From the NCBI GenBank assembly GCA_910588825.1, contig CAJURF010000064.1:1-22052 (forward strand): a stretch of 22,052 nucleotides of DNA, read 5' to 3'. A program made the translations under genes and the position numbers. Source of the stretch: an uncultured Lachnospiraceae bacterium (lineage in GTDB: Bacteria; Bacillota; Clostridia; Lachnospirales; Lachnospiraceae). The notes under the pieces are model-generated. The model worked only from the letters and a program-made list of their open reading frames with translations. It had not been told where the DNA came from and did not search any database. Below are positions 7,036 to 14,181 of the stretch, in pieces. Position 1 is the stretch's first letter, and each line of letters begins with the position of its first letter.

Positions 7036-8731
7036 AGGAGGTTCCCTCTCCAAACCGTACTTCGCAGTCTTTTCTGTAAAAGGCTATTCCATAGCAGTCT
7101 GTCTTTCGATAACCTTCAGCCAGTAATTCCTCCCTGTATTTTTTATCATAGATCTGGTGTAATGCCGCTTCTGCATCATTTTCCAGATCGTCAATTGTAT
7201 TTGAGACTTTGACTTGTATAATAAATGATCTGCCCCGCAGGGAGGGGCTTTTCACCATAATATCTGACCGCCCGTTTCCACATTCCCGGTTGGATTTCAC
7301 CAGATAATTTTCGCTCTGGCTCAAAATGCCGGCGAGGAATCCATGATAAAAGTTTTCGGCATTGTCGTAGAAACTAATTGTGCAAAAAAGCTGTCCGCTC
7401 AATATCTCTGTCATTCTCTTAGCATTTCCATCTTCCATTGCACGGTACAAATCATGAAAATCCTCTTTTCTTATAATATCCTTCATCCAGTTTAGAATGG
7501 TATTCTGATATGATGTCTTCACTTCCACATTGGGAATCCGCGCGCGCAGGAAGATAGACGATTCTTCAAAATACTCACTGTCTTTTGTCAGATATCCTGT
7601 AAAGTAAAGGAAGTTCCACAGATTTTCACCATTACTGTGTATATCTTCATAAGTAACCTCTTCATGCACTTGAATATCAAGGGTCTCCCCCCGCATAAGT
7701 GACTCAATCTGCCTCTTTGTCTCACGGTCAGACCTGGCAATCAGGCCTTTAATCATATCATTGGAGCTGGTATTAATCCAATAGGGACGTGGAAAGGCAT
7801 GGACATCCGCATATAAATCATACATAAAATTGATTACGCTCCATGGATTATAAACTAAAGTACGGCCAAATGCATACCCATCATACCATTCTTTCATAAC
7901 TGGAAAACGGCTTTCCACACCATAGTAAGCCATCATCTGCTGAACTTCCGCTTCTGTGAAACCGAAATGTTCACTATATCTCTGGTCCAGAACAGATATA
8001 ATTTTCAGATGATTCAGTCCTGTAAAGATACTCTCCTTAGAAATCCGCAGGCAGCCGGTAATGACGGAAAACTGCAGATAATCGTTTGTCTTCAGCGCAG
8101 ATTCAAATAATGATCTGATGAAATCCGCCATTTCCTCATAAAATCCTCTGAAATAAGCATTCTCAAGGGGCACATCATATTCATCTATCAGAATAATTGC
8201 CTTTTTATCTTCCGTCTGGCAAAGACATTTGCTTAGAAATCCCAATGATCCGGAATAATCATCATAGTCAGCCCTGCGGCCGGCAATTTTCTGAAACAGC
8301 TTTTTATCCTCTTCATTAATTCTTTCATCTTCTAATATATATTGATGTCTCTGAAATTCGTCTGCGATGGCATGTTTCATTTTACAGTAAGCGGATTCAA
8401 AAGATGGCTGCTTCGCTGATTTTAATGTCAATTTAATAACCGGATACTTTCCCATGTGTTTTGTATACTCTTCGCCTTTTTCCATAATCTTTAAACCATG
8501 GAAAAGGGATTTATTATTCTCGTTCTTCTGCACATCTTTGGTATCCTCATAAAAGTATCTGAGCATACTGAGATTCAGCGTCTTTCCAAAACGTCTTGGC
8601 CGCATAAATAAATTCACTTTTCCTTTCAAATCCGATAGTTCTTTTATAAACAATGATTTATCTATATAGTAATAATCGGATTCTAACATATCTTTAAAGT
8701 CTTCTACACCAATTGGCAGCGCTTTTTTCAT
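7034..8731 (-). CDS. AAA-ATPase-like / PD-(D/E)XK nuclease superfamily protein
   Basis: A 565-residue protein of the AAA-ATPase-like plus PD-(D/E)XK_9 architecture, abundant and multicopy in gut anaerobes. The N-terminus begins MKKALPIGVEDF. A P-loop variant RPRRFGKT (44-51) and Walker B LIDEYD (181-186) follow. The C-terminus holds the nuclease-like core: GRSDIMV, then FIIQVKVS, where the usual E-x-K is Q-x-K. That change may abolish nuclease chemistry. AGAGGAGG about 10 bases before the ATG supports the start. It has its own promoter (8780-8808) and faces away from the operon starting at 8943. The cellular role of the family is not established; mobile-element or defence-linked roles have been suggested. 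A related shortened copy lies at 11349-12095. Confidence 0.88.
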   Translation of the reverse strand: MKKALPIGVEDFKDMLESDYYYIDKSLFIKELSDLKGKVNLFMRPRRFGKTLNLSMLRYFYEDTKDVQKNENNKSLFHGLKIMEKGEEYTKHMGKYPVIKLTLKSAKQPSFESAYCKMKHAIADEFQRHQYILEDERINEEDKKLFQKIAGRRADYDDYSGSLGFLSKCLCQTEDKKAIILIDEYDVPLENAYFRGFYEEMADFIRSLFESALKTNDYLQFSVITGCLRISKESIFTGLNHLKIISVLDQRYSEHFGFTEAEVQQMMAYYGVESRFPVMKEWYDGYAFGRTLVYNPWSVINFMYDLYADVHAFPRPYWINTSSNDMIKGLIARSDRETKRQIESLMRGETLDIQVHEEVTYEDIHSNGENLWNFLYFTGYLTKDSEYFEESSIFLRARIPNVEVKTSYQNTILNWMKDIIRKEDFHDLYRAMEDGNAKRMTEILSGQLFCTISFYDNAENFYHGFLAGILSQSENYLVKSNRECGNGRSDIMVKSPSLRGRSFIIQVKVSNTIDDLENDAEAALHQIYDKKYREELLAEGYRKTDCYGIAFYRKDCEVRFGEGTS

Positions 8732-8755
8732 TACATTGGCCTCCTCTTAAAATAG

Positions 8756-8785
8756 CTCATTTCCCTTGACGTTTTAATCATTATA
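8756..8785 (-). repeat. conserved early leader of the ATPase gene (copy 1)
   Basis: The 13-mer CTCATTTCCCTTG (8756-8768, plus strand) lies just downstream of the minus-strand -10 and recurs exactly at 20894-20906. After it both copies continue with CG, then AATCAT and the -10 complement ATTATA, 12 and 13 bases away respectively. The similarity fades on both sides. It is not a known element to me. Confidence 0.6.
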
Positions 8786-8808
8786 TTCTATCCGCCTTTA
8801 TTTCACAA
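8780..8808 (-). promoter_or_regulatory. sigma-A promoter of the minus-strand ATPase gene
   Basis: Read on the minus strand, TTGTGA (complement of 8803-8808) and TATAAT (complement of 8780-8785) are separated by 17 bases. The predicted transcript starts about 40 bases before the ATG at 8731. The -35 differs from consensus at two positions; the -10 is perfect. Confidence 0.75.
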
Positions 8809-8845
8809 GCCATTTCCATAGAGCAATAATAAACGGAATGCAGAG

Positions 8846-8874
8846 TTGACATCAGCAAAGGGAATGCATATAAT
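8846..8874 (+). promoter_or_regulatory. perfect-consensus sigma-A promoter of the AIR-synthase/trmL/udp operon
   Basis: TTGACA at 8846-8851 and TATAAT at 8869-8874 are both exact consensus with the optimal 17-base spacer. Transcription should start near 8881, about 60 bases before the 37-codon gene at 8943. Strong constitutive expression is expected unless it is repressed. No operator palindrome is obvious around it. It is back to back with the ATPase promoter, about 40 bases apart. Confidence 0.9.
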
Positions 8875-8942
8875 GATGGATAACGGACAGGAAACGAATG
8901 ATTGAAGCATTAGATGTTTTAGGAAGGAATTGGTGAAAACAT

Positions 8943-9056
8943 ATGGCAGGAGGTTTTTTCAACCATAAAAACCGCAGAATTATGACGATTATTATTGCAG
9001 TAATTCTAGTATTGGCGATGGTAGTGCCCATGCTGCTGGAATTTCTGATGATGTGA
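8943..9056 (+). CDS. 37-residue single-span membrane peptide
   Basis: A short reading frame with a basic, polar head (MAGGFFNHKNRR) and one hydrophobic segment, MTIIIAVILVLAMVVPMLL (14-32), is the typical form of a small inner-membrane peptide with its N-terminus in the cytosol. It is the first gene after the perfect promoter. Its stop (9054-9056) lies 15 bases before the next ATG, so its translation may feed the AIR-synthase-like gene. The start is fixed by an in-frame stop at 8934. The nearest ribosome-site-like sequence, AGGAAGG (8921-8927), is 15 bases away, farther than ideal. It resembles Prli42 and DUF4044 peptides in layout only; I cannot name a family. Confidence 0.62.
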   Translation: MAGGFFNHKNRRIMTIIIAVILVLAMVVPMLLEFLMM

Positions 9057-9070
9057 GAGAGGTGCCGAAG

Positions 9071-10051
9071 ATGAAAGTGGGAAAGCTGCCGGAGCAGGTT
9101 CTGGCCCGTTCTGTGTTAAAGGAAATCGGGCACCGCAGAGGGGAAGTCCTTATGGGGCCGGGAATTGGACAGGACTGTGCCGTACTGTCCCTAAAGCCGG
9201 ATGAAGTATTTGTCATGTCCACAGATCCCATCACCGGAACGGTGAAAGACATGGGAAGCCATAGCATTCACATCACAGCCAATGACCTGGCGGCGTCGGG
9301 GGCAGAGCCTGTGGGGGTGATGCTGACCATCTTGCTGCCCCAGGAAACAGAGGAACACGCACTGCGCCGGATGATGCAGGATGTGGAGAGAACCTGCAGA
9401 ATATTGAATATGGAAGTCTTGGGCGGGCATACAGAGATCACCAATGTGGTGAATCAGCCGCTTATTTCCGTAACCGGAGTGGGAAAAGTGAAAAAGGGCC
9501 AGACCATATTGACAAATGGTCTGAAGCCGGGGCACGATCTGGTGGTGACAAAATGGATTGCTCTGGAGGGCACTTCTATCATAGCAAAAGAGAAGGAAGA
9601 AGAACTGAAAAGAGTACTGCCGGAGGATTTTGTAAATACGGCAAAGGCATTTGACCAGTATCTTTCAGTGATACCGGAGAGCCGTATTGCTGCCGCCCAT
9701 GGGGCCAGCGCCATGCATGACATTACAGAAGGCGGTATTTTCGGCGCGCTCTGGGAAATGGGAGAGGGGGCTGATGTGGGGCTGGATATTGATTTGAAAC
9801 AGATTCCCATCCGTCAGGAGTCGGTGGAAATCTGTGAGCGGTACGGGCTGAATCCCTATCAGCTCATGTCCAGCGGCTCTATGCTCATCGGGACCCAGGG
9901 CGGCGCGGCACTGGTACGGAAGCTGCAGGAGCAGGGGATTTACGCAGTTCTAATCGGGCAGGCGATGCCGGGCAGGGATAGGATTTTGCGAAAGGGCCAG
10001 GATATCCGATATCTGGACCGGCCCCAGAGTGATGAATTGTATCGTTTATAA
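9071..10051 (+). CDS. AIR synthase (PurM/HypE-like) family protein
   Basis: A 326-residue protein of the AIR synthase/HypE/SelD ATP-binding superfamily. Visible blocks are GPGIGQDCAVL (29-39), STDPITG (50-56), ITANDLAASGAEPVGVMLT (68-86), LGGHTEITN (117-125) and a C-terminal GGIFGALWEMGE segment. True PurM sits in purine operons and differs in its substrate loops. HypE ends in a conserved PRIC-type cysteine tail, which is absent here (it ends DELYRL), and no hyp genes are nearby. It is therefore an orphan ATP-dependent family member of unknown substrate. The ATG at 9071 is chosen over the GTG at 9053 because GAGAGGTG (9057-9064) sits at a proper distance before it and the GTG overlaps the upstream stop. 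trmL follows after 15 bases. Confidence 0.88.
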   Translation: MKVGKLPEQVLARSVLKEIGHRRGEVLMGPGIGQDCAVLSLKPDEVFVMSTDPITGTVKDMGSHSIHITANDLAASGAEPVGVMLTILLPQETEEHALRRMMQDVERTCRILNMEVLGGHTEITNVVNQPLISVTGVGKVKKGQTILTNGLKPGHDLVVTKWIALEGTSIIAKEKEEELKRVLPEDFVNTAKAFDQYLSVIPESRIAAAHGASAMHDITEGGIFGALWEMGEGADVGLDIDLKQIPIRQESVEICERYGLNPYQLMSSGSMLIGTQGGAALVRKLQEQGIYAVLIGQAMPGRDRILRKGQDIRYLDRPQSDELYRL

Positions 10052-10066
10052 AGGCGAGAGGTATTT

Positions 10067-10567
10067 ATGTTAAATATTGTACTTTTAGAACCGGAAATCC
10101 CGGCGAATACCGGTAACATCGGGCGTACCTGCGTGGCGGCGGGGGCAAGGCTGCACTTGATTGAGCCGCTGGGGTTTAGGCTGGGGGAAAAAGATATCAA
10201 ACGGGCGGGCATGGATTACTGGAATGACCTGGACGTGAGCATTTATCTCAACTATCAGGACTTTATGGAGAAAAATCCCGGGGCAAAGATTTATTATGCC
10301 AGCACCAAGGCGCCCAGGATTTATACGGAAGTTTCCTATGAAGAAGACGCCTATTTGATGTTTGGGAAAGAAAGCGCAGGGATTCCGGAGGAAATTCTTC
10401 TGGAAAATCAGGAGACAGCCATACGGATTCCCATGAAAGGGGATATCCGGTCATTGAACCTGAGCAACTCGGCGGCCATTGTCCTCTATGAAGCGCTGCG
10501 GCAGCAGGAGTTTGCCCAGATGCAGCTTTGGGGTGCATTGACAAAATATCAGTGGAGGGAATCATGA
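10067..10567 (+). CDS. trmL: tRNA (cytidine(34)-2'-O)-methyltransferase TrmL (SPOUT family)
   Basis: TrmL methylates the 2'-hydroxyl of the wobble nucleotide (C34 or cmnm5U34) in tRNA-Leu, using S-adenosylmethionine. The 166 residues equal the usual minimal SPOUT length without an extra RNA-binding domain. Family marks are LEPEIPANTGNIGRTC (7-22), LMFGKESAGIP (97-107) and SLNLSNSAAIVLYEALRQ (129-146), which form the trefoil-knot cofactor site. GAGAGG about 8 bases before the ATG supports the start. It is the middle gene of the operon: its stop overlaps the ATG of udp by 2 bases, giving coupled translation. Cytosolic enzyme, normally a homodimer. Confidence 0.95.
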   Translation: MLNIVLLEPEIPANTGNIGRTCVAAGARLHLIEPLGFRLGEKDIKRAGMDYWNDLDVSIYLNYQDFMEKNPGAKIYYASTKAPRIYTEVSYEEDAYLMFGKESAGIPEEILLENQETAIRIPMKGDIRSLNLSNSAAIVLYEALRQQEFAQMQLWGALTKYQWRES

Positions 10568-11343
10568 TCAATTATTCGAAAGACCCGGATAGACAGTATC
10601 ATATTCAGGTGAAGCCAGGAGAAATTGGGCGCTATGTAATTACGCCGGGGGACCCTGGACGCTGTGAAAAGATTGCCGGGTATCTGGAAAATCCGGTTTT
10701 GATTGCAGAGAACCGGGAGTTTGTCACCTATACAGGAACACTGGAGGGGGAGAAAGTAAGCGTTACCTCCACAGGCATCGGCGGTCCCTCGGCGGCCATT
10801 GCAGTGGAAGAACTGGTGAGAGCCGGGGCGGATACCTTTGTCCGGGTGGGAACCTGCGGGGGCATGGATGTGTCTGTCAAAGGCGGAGACCTGGTGATTG
10901 CCACAGGTGCCGTGCGCATGGAGGGTACCAGCCGGGAGTATGCGCCTCTGGAATATCCGGCGGTGGCACATCTGGACGTGGTGAATGCACTGGCAGCCGG
11001 GGCCAAAAAGCTGGGACAGACCTATCATACCGGGGTGGTACAGAGCAAAGATTCTTTCTTCGGACAGCATTCCCCTGAGAACAAGCCGGTGAGCTATGAA
11101 TTGACCCAAAAGTGGCAGGCATGGCTGCGCATGGGATGTCTGGCCTCGGAGATGGAGGCAGCGGCAATGTTTATTGTGGGCAGTTTCCTCAGGGTGCGCA
11201 CCGGTGCGGTTCTGGCGGTTCTGGCAAATCAGGAGCGGGTAAAGGCGGGTATGGATAACCCTTGTATCCGGGATACCCAGGCTGCTGTGAAAACAGCTGT
11301 GGAAGCAGTGCGCAGTTTGATTTTACAGGATCGAAAGCTGTAG
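10564..11343 (+). CDS. udp: uridine phosphorylase
   Basis: Uridine phosphorylase splits uridine with phosphate to uracil and ribose-1-phosphate in pyrimidine salvage. The 259-residue protein carries the NP-I family signature: TPGDPGRCEKI (27-37, phosphate site), STGIGGPSAAIAVEEL (69-84), VRVGTCGG (93-100) and SEMEAAAMF (195-203, ribose-binding Glu). The start at 10564 has GGAGGGA (10554-10560) before it; the longer frame back to 10528 lies inside trmL and has no ribosome site. Purine-specific relatives differ in the base pocket, so a mixed-specificity nucleoside phosphorylase is possible. No terminator is evident before the convergent gene ending at 11349. Cytidine deaminase, which makes its substrate uridine, lies 0.9 kb away on the same strand. 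Confidence 0.9.
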   Translation: MINYSKDPDRQYHIQVKPGEIGRYVITPGDPGRCEKIAGYLENPVLIAENREFVTYTGTLEGEKVSVTSTGIGGPSAAIAVEELVRAGADTFVRVGTCGGMDVSVKGGDLVIATGAVRMEGTSREYAPLEYPAVAHLDVVNALAAGAKKLGQTYHTGVVQSKDSFFGQHSPENKPVSYELTQKWQAWLRMGCLASEMEAAAMFIVGSFLRVRTGAVLAVLANQERVKAGMDNPCIRDTQAAVKTAVEAVRSLILQDRKL

Positions 11344-11348
11344 GGACT

Positions 11349-12095
11349 TTACCCGATCAGCACCTTTTTCCCCTGGAAAGCAAATCCGTATTTTCGTATC
11401 CGATGGGGCGGTATCCCTTTTGACTCCAGATTGGCCGTATACTTCATCCGGTCAATCTGTCTGAGCGCTTCTTTTACCGTATCTTCCAGGGTGTTCTCCC
11501 CATCTGGGTCATGAACCTTAAATTCCAGGATTATGGCATCGTCTCTGTGGCTGAGGGGTTCCAGCATTACATCGTACCGCCCAAAACCGCTTTCCCGGTT
11601 GGAGGTGATCTCATACCGGTCCGCTAAGTCCACCATCAGTCCCAGAACAAACCCGTGGTAGAAACGTTCCGGCTCTGTCTCATGAGAGGGCCTTTTCCCG
11701 GTATCAAAATAGCTGAATGTGGCAAGGGCAGTCCGGTTCATATATTGGTTCATAGCCTTCTTATCGCCCAAAAGCAGTGCTTTAATAAATGTATCATATG
11801 CGGGGGTAAATTCGCTGAACCAATTTCGGATCATTCGCTCAAACATCAGCCGGACTTCTTTATTAGTCAGAACCAGGTCATATTCTGTCGTCCCCCGTTC
11901 CTCATTGATAAGAAAATGATCCACCCGCAGATAGCCGCTTGCCAGCAGCAGGCTCCAGACGGCATTTTCCTGGTAATCCAGCTGGTTAAAAACAATCTGC
12001 TCATCAATTTCCGTGTGGAATGCTTTTCCGTTCAGGAGGTCTTCCATGGTTTCCTTGATTTGTGCCCCGCCTTCACGTACCAGTTTTCTTGCCAT
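11349..12095 (-). CDS. internally deleted AAA-ATPase-like/PD-(D/E)XK protein (nuclease domain only)
   Basis: This 248-residue protein matches the C-terminal half of the family represented at 7034-8731, including the helical LLASGYLRVD segment and the nuclease-like core GFGRYDVML then IILEFKVHD, with the E-x-K intact. The N-terminal ATPase (P-loop and Walker B) is missing. The first five residues, MARKL, resemble the usual start of full-length members, then jump to VREGGAQIKETMEDLL, which normally lies around mid-protein. With a good promoter and GAGGGAT ribosome site still in front, the simplest reading is an in-frame internal deletion of roughly 300 codons. The frame is open throughout, so a short protein is probably made. 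Whether it is functional or decaying cannot be decided here. Confidence 0.78.
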   Translation of the reverse strand: MARKLVREGGAQIKETMEDLLNGKAFHTEIDEQIVFNQLDYQENAVWSLLLASGYLRVDHFLINEERGTTEYDLVLTNKEVRLMFERMIRNWFSEFTPAYDTFIKALLLGDKKAMNQYMNRTALATFSYFDTGKRPSHETEPERFYHGFVLGLMVDLADRYEITSNRESGFGRYDVMLEPLSHRDDAIILEFKVHDPDGENTLEDTVKEALRQIDRMKYTANLESKGIPPHRIRKYGFAFQGKKVLIG

Positions 12096-12140
12096 ATTTT
12101 TTATCCCTCATTAGACTATGTTTTCATACAGTTTCTTACA

Positions 12141-12169
12141 ATTATATACTGCGAAACCTGCAGAATCAA
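12141..12169 (-). promoter_or_regulatory. promoter of the shortened nuclease gene
   Basis: On the minus strand, TTGATT (complement of 12164-12169) and TATAAT (complement of 12141-12146) are 17 bases apart. Predicted transcription begins about 40 bases before the ATG at 12095. The intact promoter argues that the gene lost an internal part rather than its front end. Confidence 0.68.
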
Positions 12170-12186
12170 TCAGAACGTTAAATTGC

Positions 12187-12215
12187 TTGTCTGCATTTGG
12201 GGAATATGCTATATT
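12187..12215 (+). promoter_or_regulatory. sigma-A promoter of cdd
   Basis: TTGTCT (12187-12192) and TATATT (12210-12215) with a 17-base spacer stand about 45 bases before the cytidine deaminase ATG. Two mismatches in the -35 and one in the -10 suggest moderate strength. It is divergent from the promoter at 12141-12169, with only 17 bases between the two -35 boxes. Confidence 0.65.
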
Positions 12216-12260
12216 AGCAGCAGGAGAATGATGTATGCACGAAAGGAATAGATAGAGTTT

Positions 12261-12677
12261 ATGAAATCAGAAAATTTACCAATCGAAACTTTGATCCAAC
12301 AGGCCTTTTGCCAATTGGAACGGTCATATGCACCGTATTCTCATTTTCATGTGGGAGCCTCTCTGCTGGGAGCGGACGGCCGTATTTTCACTGGGTGCAA
12401 TGTGGAAAATGCGGCTTATGGCCCGTCCAATTGTGCAGAGCGGACCGCTTTTTTCAGCGCTGTCAGCCAGGGCCAGAGGGAGTTTACTGCAATCTGCATT
12501 GTGGGAGGCCCTGGCGGCACAGTGGAGGATTACTGTCCCCCGTGCGGGGTCTGCCGCCAGGTGATGGCAGAATTCTGTGACCCGGATACATTTCAGATTA
12601 TACTGGCGAAGAGCCGGGAAGATTATTGTATTTTTACATTAAAAGAACTGCTGCCTATGAGCTTTGGTTTATTATGA
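12261..12677 (+). CDS. cdd: cytidine deaminase
   Basis: Cytidine deaminase converts cytidine and deoxycytidine to uridine and deoxyuridine with a catalytic zinc. The 138 residues match the small homotetrameric class. The active site is visible: CNVENAAYGPSNCAERTAFF (46-65) with ligand C58 and proton-shuttle E60, then PPCGVCRQVM (93-102) with ligands C95 and C98. FHVGASLLGADG (29-40) forms the substrate edge. AAAGGAA lies 12 bases before the ATG, a little far. It is a single gene with its own promoter; no clear hairpin terminator is seen in the 92 bases before the convergent kinase gene. Together with udp it would channel cytidine to uracil. Confidence 0.96.
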   Translation: MKSENLPIETLIQQAFCQLERSYAPYSHFHVGASLLGADGRIFTGCNVENAAYGPSNCAERTAFFSAVSQGQREFTAICIVGGPGGTVEDYCPPCGVCRQVMAEFCDPDTFQIILAKSREDYCIFTLKELLPMSFGLL

Positions 12678-12769
12678 AATGGTGCATTATATGCAGAATA
12701 CCGCATACAAAGGCACAGATTTAATCTGATCAGCCCTATGATTGTGACATTGAGAGGAGAGACGGTCTT

Positions 12770-14179
12770 TCACCGCATCTTGTCCAGGCTGAAAATAAAT
12801 TCCGACCCTACCCCTTCTGTACTGATCACATCAATATTCTGGTTATGAGCATTGATAATTTCCTTTACAATGCAGAGCCCCAGCCCGGTGCTTTTGCGGT
12901 CCTTGCCCCTGGAGGAATCTTCTTTGAAGAAACGGTTCCAGATTTTGGGCAGGTTTTCTTTGGAGATACCTGTGCCCCGGTCTTTCACAGAAACAAGAAT
13001 CCGCTCATTTCTTTCCGTGGTTTCAATGGTGATGGACGACTCATTGGGGCTGAACTTGATGGCGTTGTCCAGCAGATTGTAAAGCACCTGCTGCATCTGT
13101 TCCATATCGGCGTAGGCGTACAGCTGCTCACCAGTTAAGATTAATTCTATAGAAATCCGCTTATTCCGGCAGGTGCCCTCAAAGGTGGCTGCCGTATTTT
13201 TAATAATTTTGTTAATGTCAAAAGCCCGCAGATTCATCAGGCGGCTTTTCACATCCAGATTGTTCAAAGTCAGCAGGCTTTCCGTAAGTTTTTCCAGGCG
13301 GGCTGTCTCGTTTAAGACAATCTGGATATATTTTCCCTGGCTTTCCTGGTCGATAGTTCCGTCCACAATGGCTTCCAGATAACCTTTGATGGAGGTGAGG
13401 GGAGAACGGAAATCATGGGAGATATTGGCGATAAAATTGCGCTGGTATTCTCCGTTATTGTTCAGTTCTCCGGACATGTAGTTCAGTGTGTTGGCCAGAT
13501 ATCCCATCTCGTCCTGAGAATGTACGGGAATCTGGTAGTCCAGGTGCCCGGCGGAGTATTCCTCGGCGCCGATAGTGATTTTCCGCAGGGGCCGGTATAC
13601 CACAAAGGTGAACAAAAGCAAAATCAGCAGGGACAGGGCGAACAGGAAGAAAAACATAGTGTGGATAATGGCCAAAATCTGTTCCCGCTCCAGGTACAGG
13701 CTTTCCATGGGATAGTGGATGGCTATGTATCCCTTGATGGTCATATCGGAGGTGATGGGGGCGATGACACTGAGCATGGAATCGGGAAAATAACCGAAGA
13801 AATTTCCTGTCCGGTAATAGCTGGACCCCCAGGTGAGCGGGTCAAAACTGTCCAGGGCCAGAGGGGTGTCGCAGGGCTGTGGCTGGGCGGTATCTATTAA
13901 GATTTCCCCCCGCTGGTTCATCATCCAGATCTGTGCGTCCTGGTAAACGGCAAGGGAGGAAAGGTTGTCGTAGATATGGATCAGATTATAAGAAGCGGCC
14001 CGGTAGCGCACCATGCTGTCAGAGGCGATGGCATTGGCCTCCCTGTAAATCTGTTCGCTGATTGTTTTTACCAGGTGGCGCTGTACCAGCTGGGAGCCCA
14101 GGGTGGATATGAGGATAAAACCTGCCAGGGCAAATGCCACATATGCTACAATAAACTTCAAATATAGGGTTTTCTTCAT
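12770..14179 (-). CDS. sensor histidine kinase (HAMP-HisKA-HATPase)
   Basis: A 469-residue membrane sensor. Transmembrane helices lie at about 7-28 and 169-195 and enclose an extracytoplasmic sensing region of about 140 residues with no recognisable named domain. A HAMP linker (about 196-247) follows. Next are the dimerisation/phosphorylation box FIANISHDFRSPLTSIKGYL (249-268, H255), N box DNAIKFSP (371-378), G1 DRGTGI (400-405), F box RFFKED (416-421) and G2 STGLGLCIVKE (430-440). All catalytic boxes are intact, so it should autophosphorylate. The start lies 2 bases past the stop of the response-regulator gene, with GAGGTC inside that gene as the ribosome site, so the two are coupled partners. 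The layout fits PhoR/WalK-like OmpR-class kinases, but it lacks a PAS domain. Confidence 0.95.
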   Translation of the reverse strand: MKKTLYLKFIVAYVAFALAGFILISTLGSQLVQRHLVKTISEQIYREANAIASDSMVRYRAASYNLIHIYDNLSSLAVYQDAQIWMMNQRGEILIDTAQPQPCDTPLALDSFDPLTWGSSYYRTGNFFGYFPDSMLSVIAPITSDMTIKGYIAIHYPMESLYLEREQILAIIHTMFFFLFALSLLILLLFTFVVYRPLRKITIGAEEYSAGHLDYQIPVHSQDEMGYLANTLNYMSGELNNNGEYQRNFIANISHDFRSPLTSIKGYLEAIVDGTIDQESQGKYIQIVLNETARLEKLTESLLTLNNLDVKSRLMNLRAFDINKIIKNTAATFEGTCRNKRISIELILTGEQLYAYADMEQMQQVLYNLLDNAIKFSPNESSITIETTERNERILVSVKDRGTGISKENLPKIWNRFFKEDSSRGKDRKSTGLGLCIVKEIINAHNQNIDVISTEGVGSEFIFSLDKMR

Positions 14180-14181
14180 TG

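Noticed and set aside
6902..7126. 74-codon plus-strand frame after the metallophosphoesterase
   Set aside because: It runs through the terminator hairpin and into the antisense of the next gene.
9071..10051. Naming the AIR-synthase-like gene hypE, purM or selD
   Set aside because: It lacks the HypE terminal cysteine motif, the purine-operon context and the SelD active-site Cys/Sec loop; the family name only is safe.
11655..12251. 198-codon plus-strand frame across the shortened nuclease gene
   Set aside because: It is the antisense of a recognisable protein, has no ribosome site, and its translation has no domain-like pattern.
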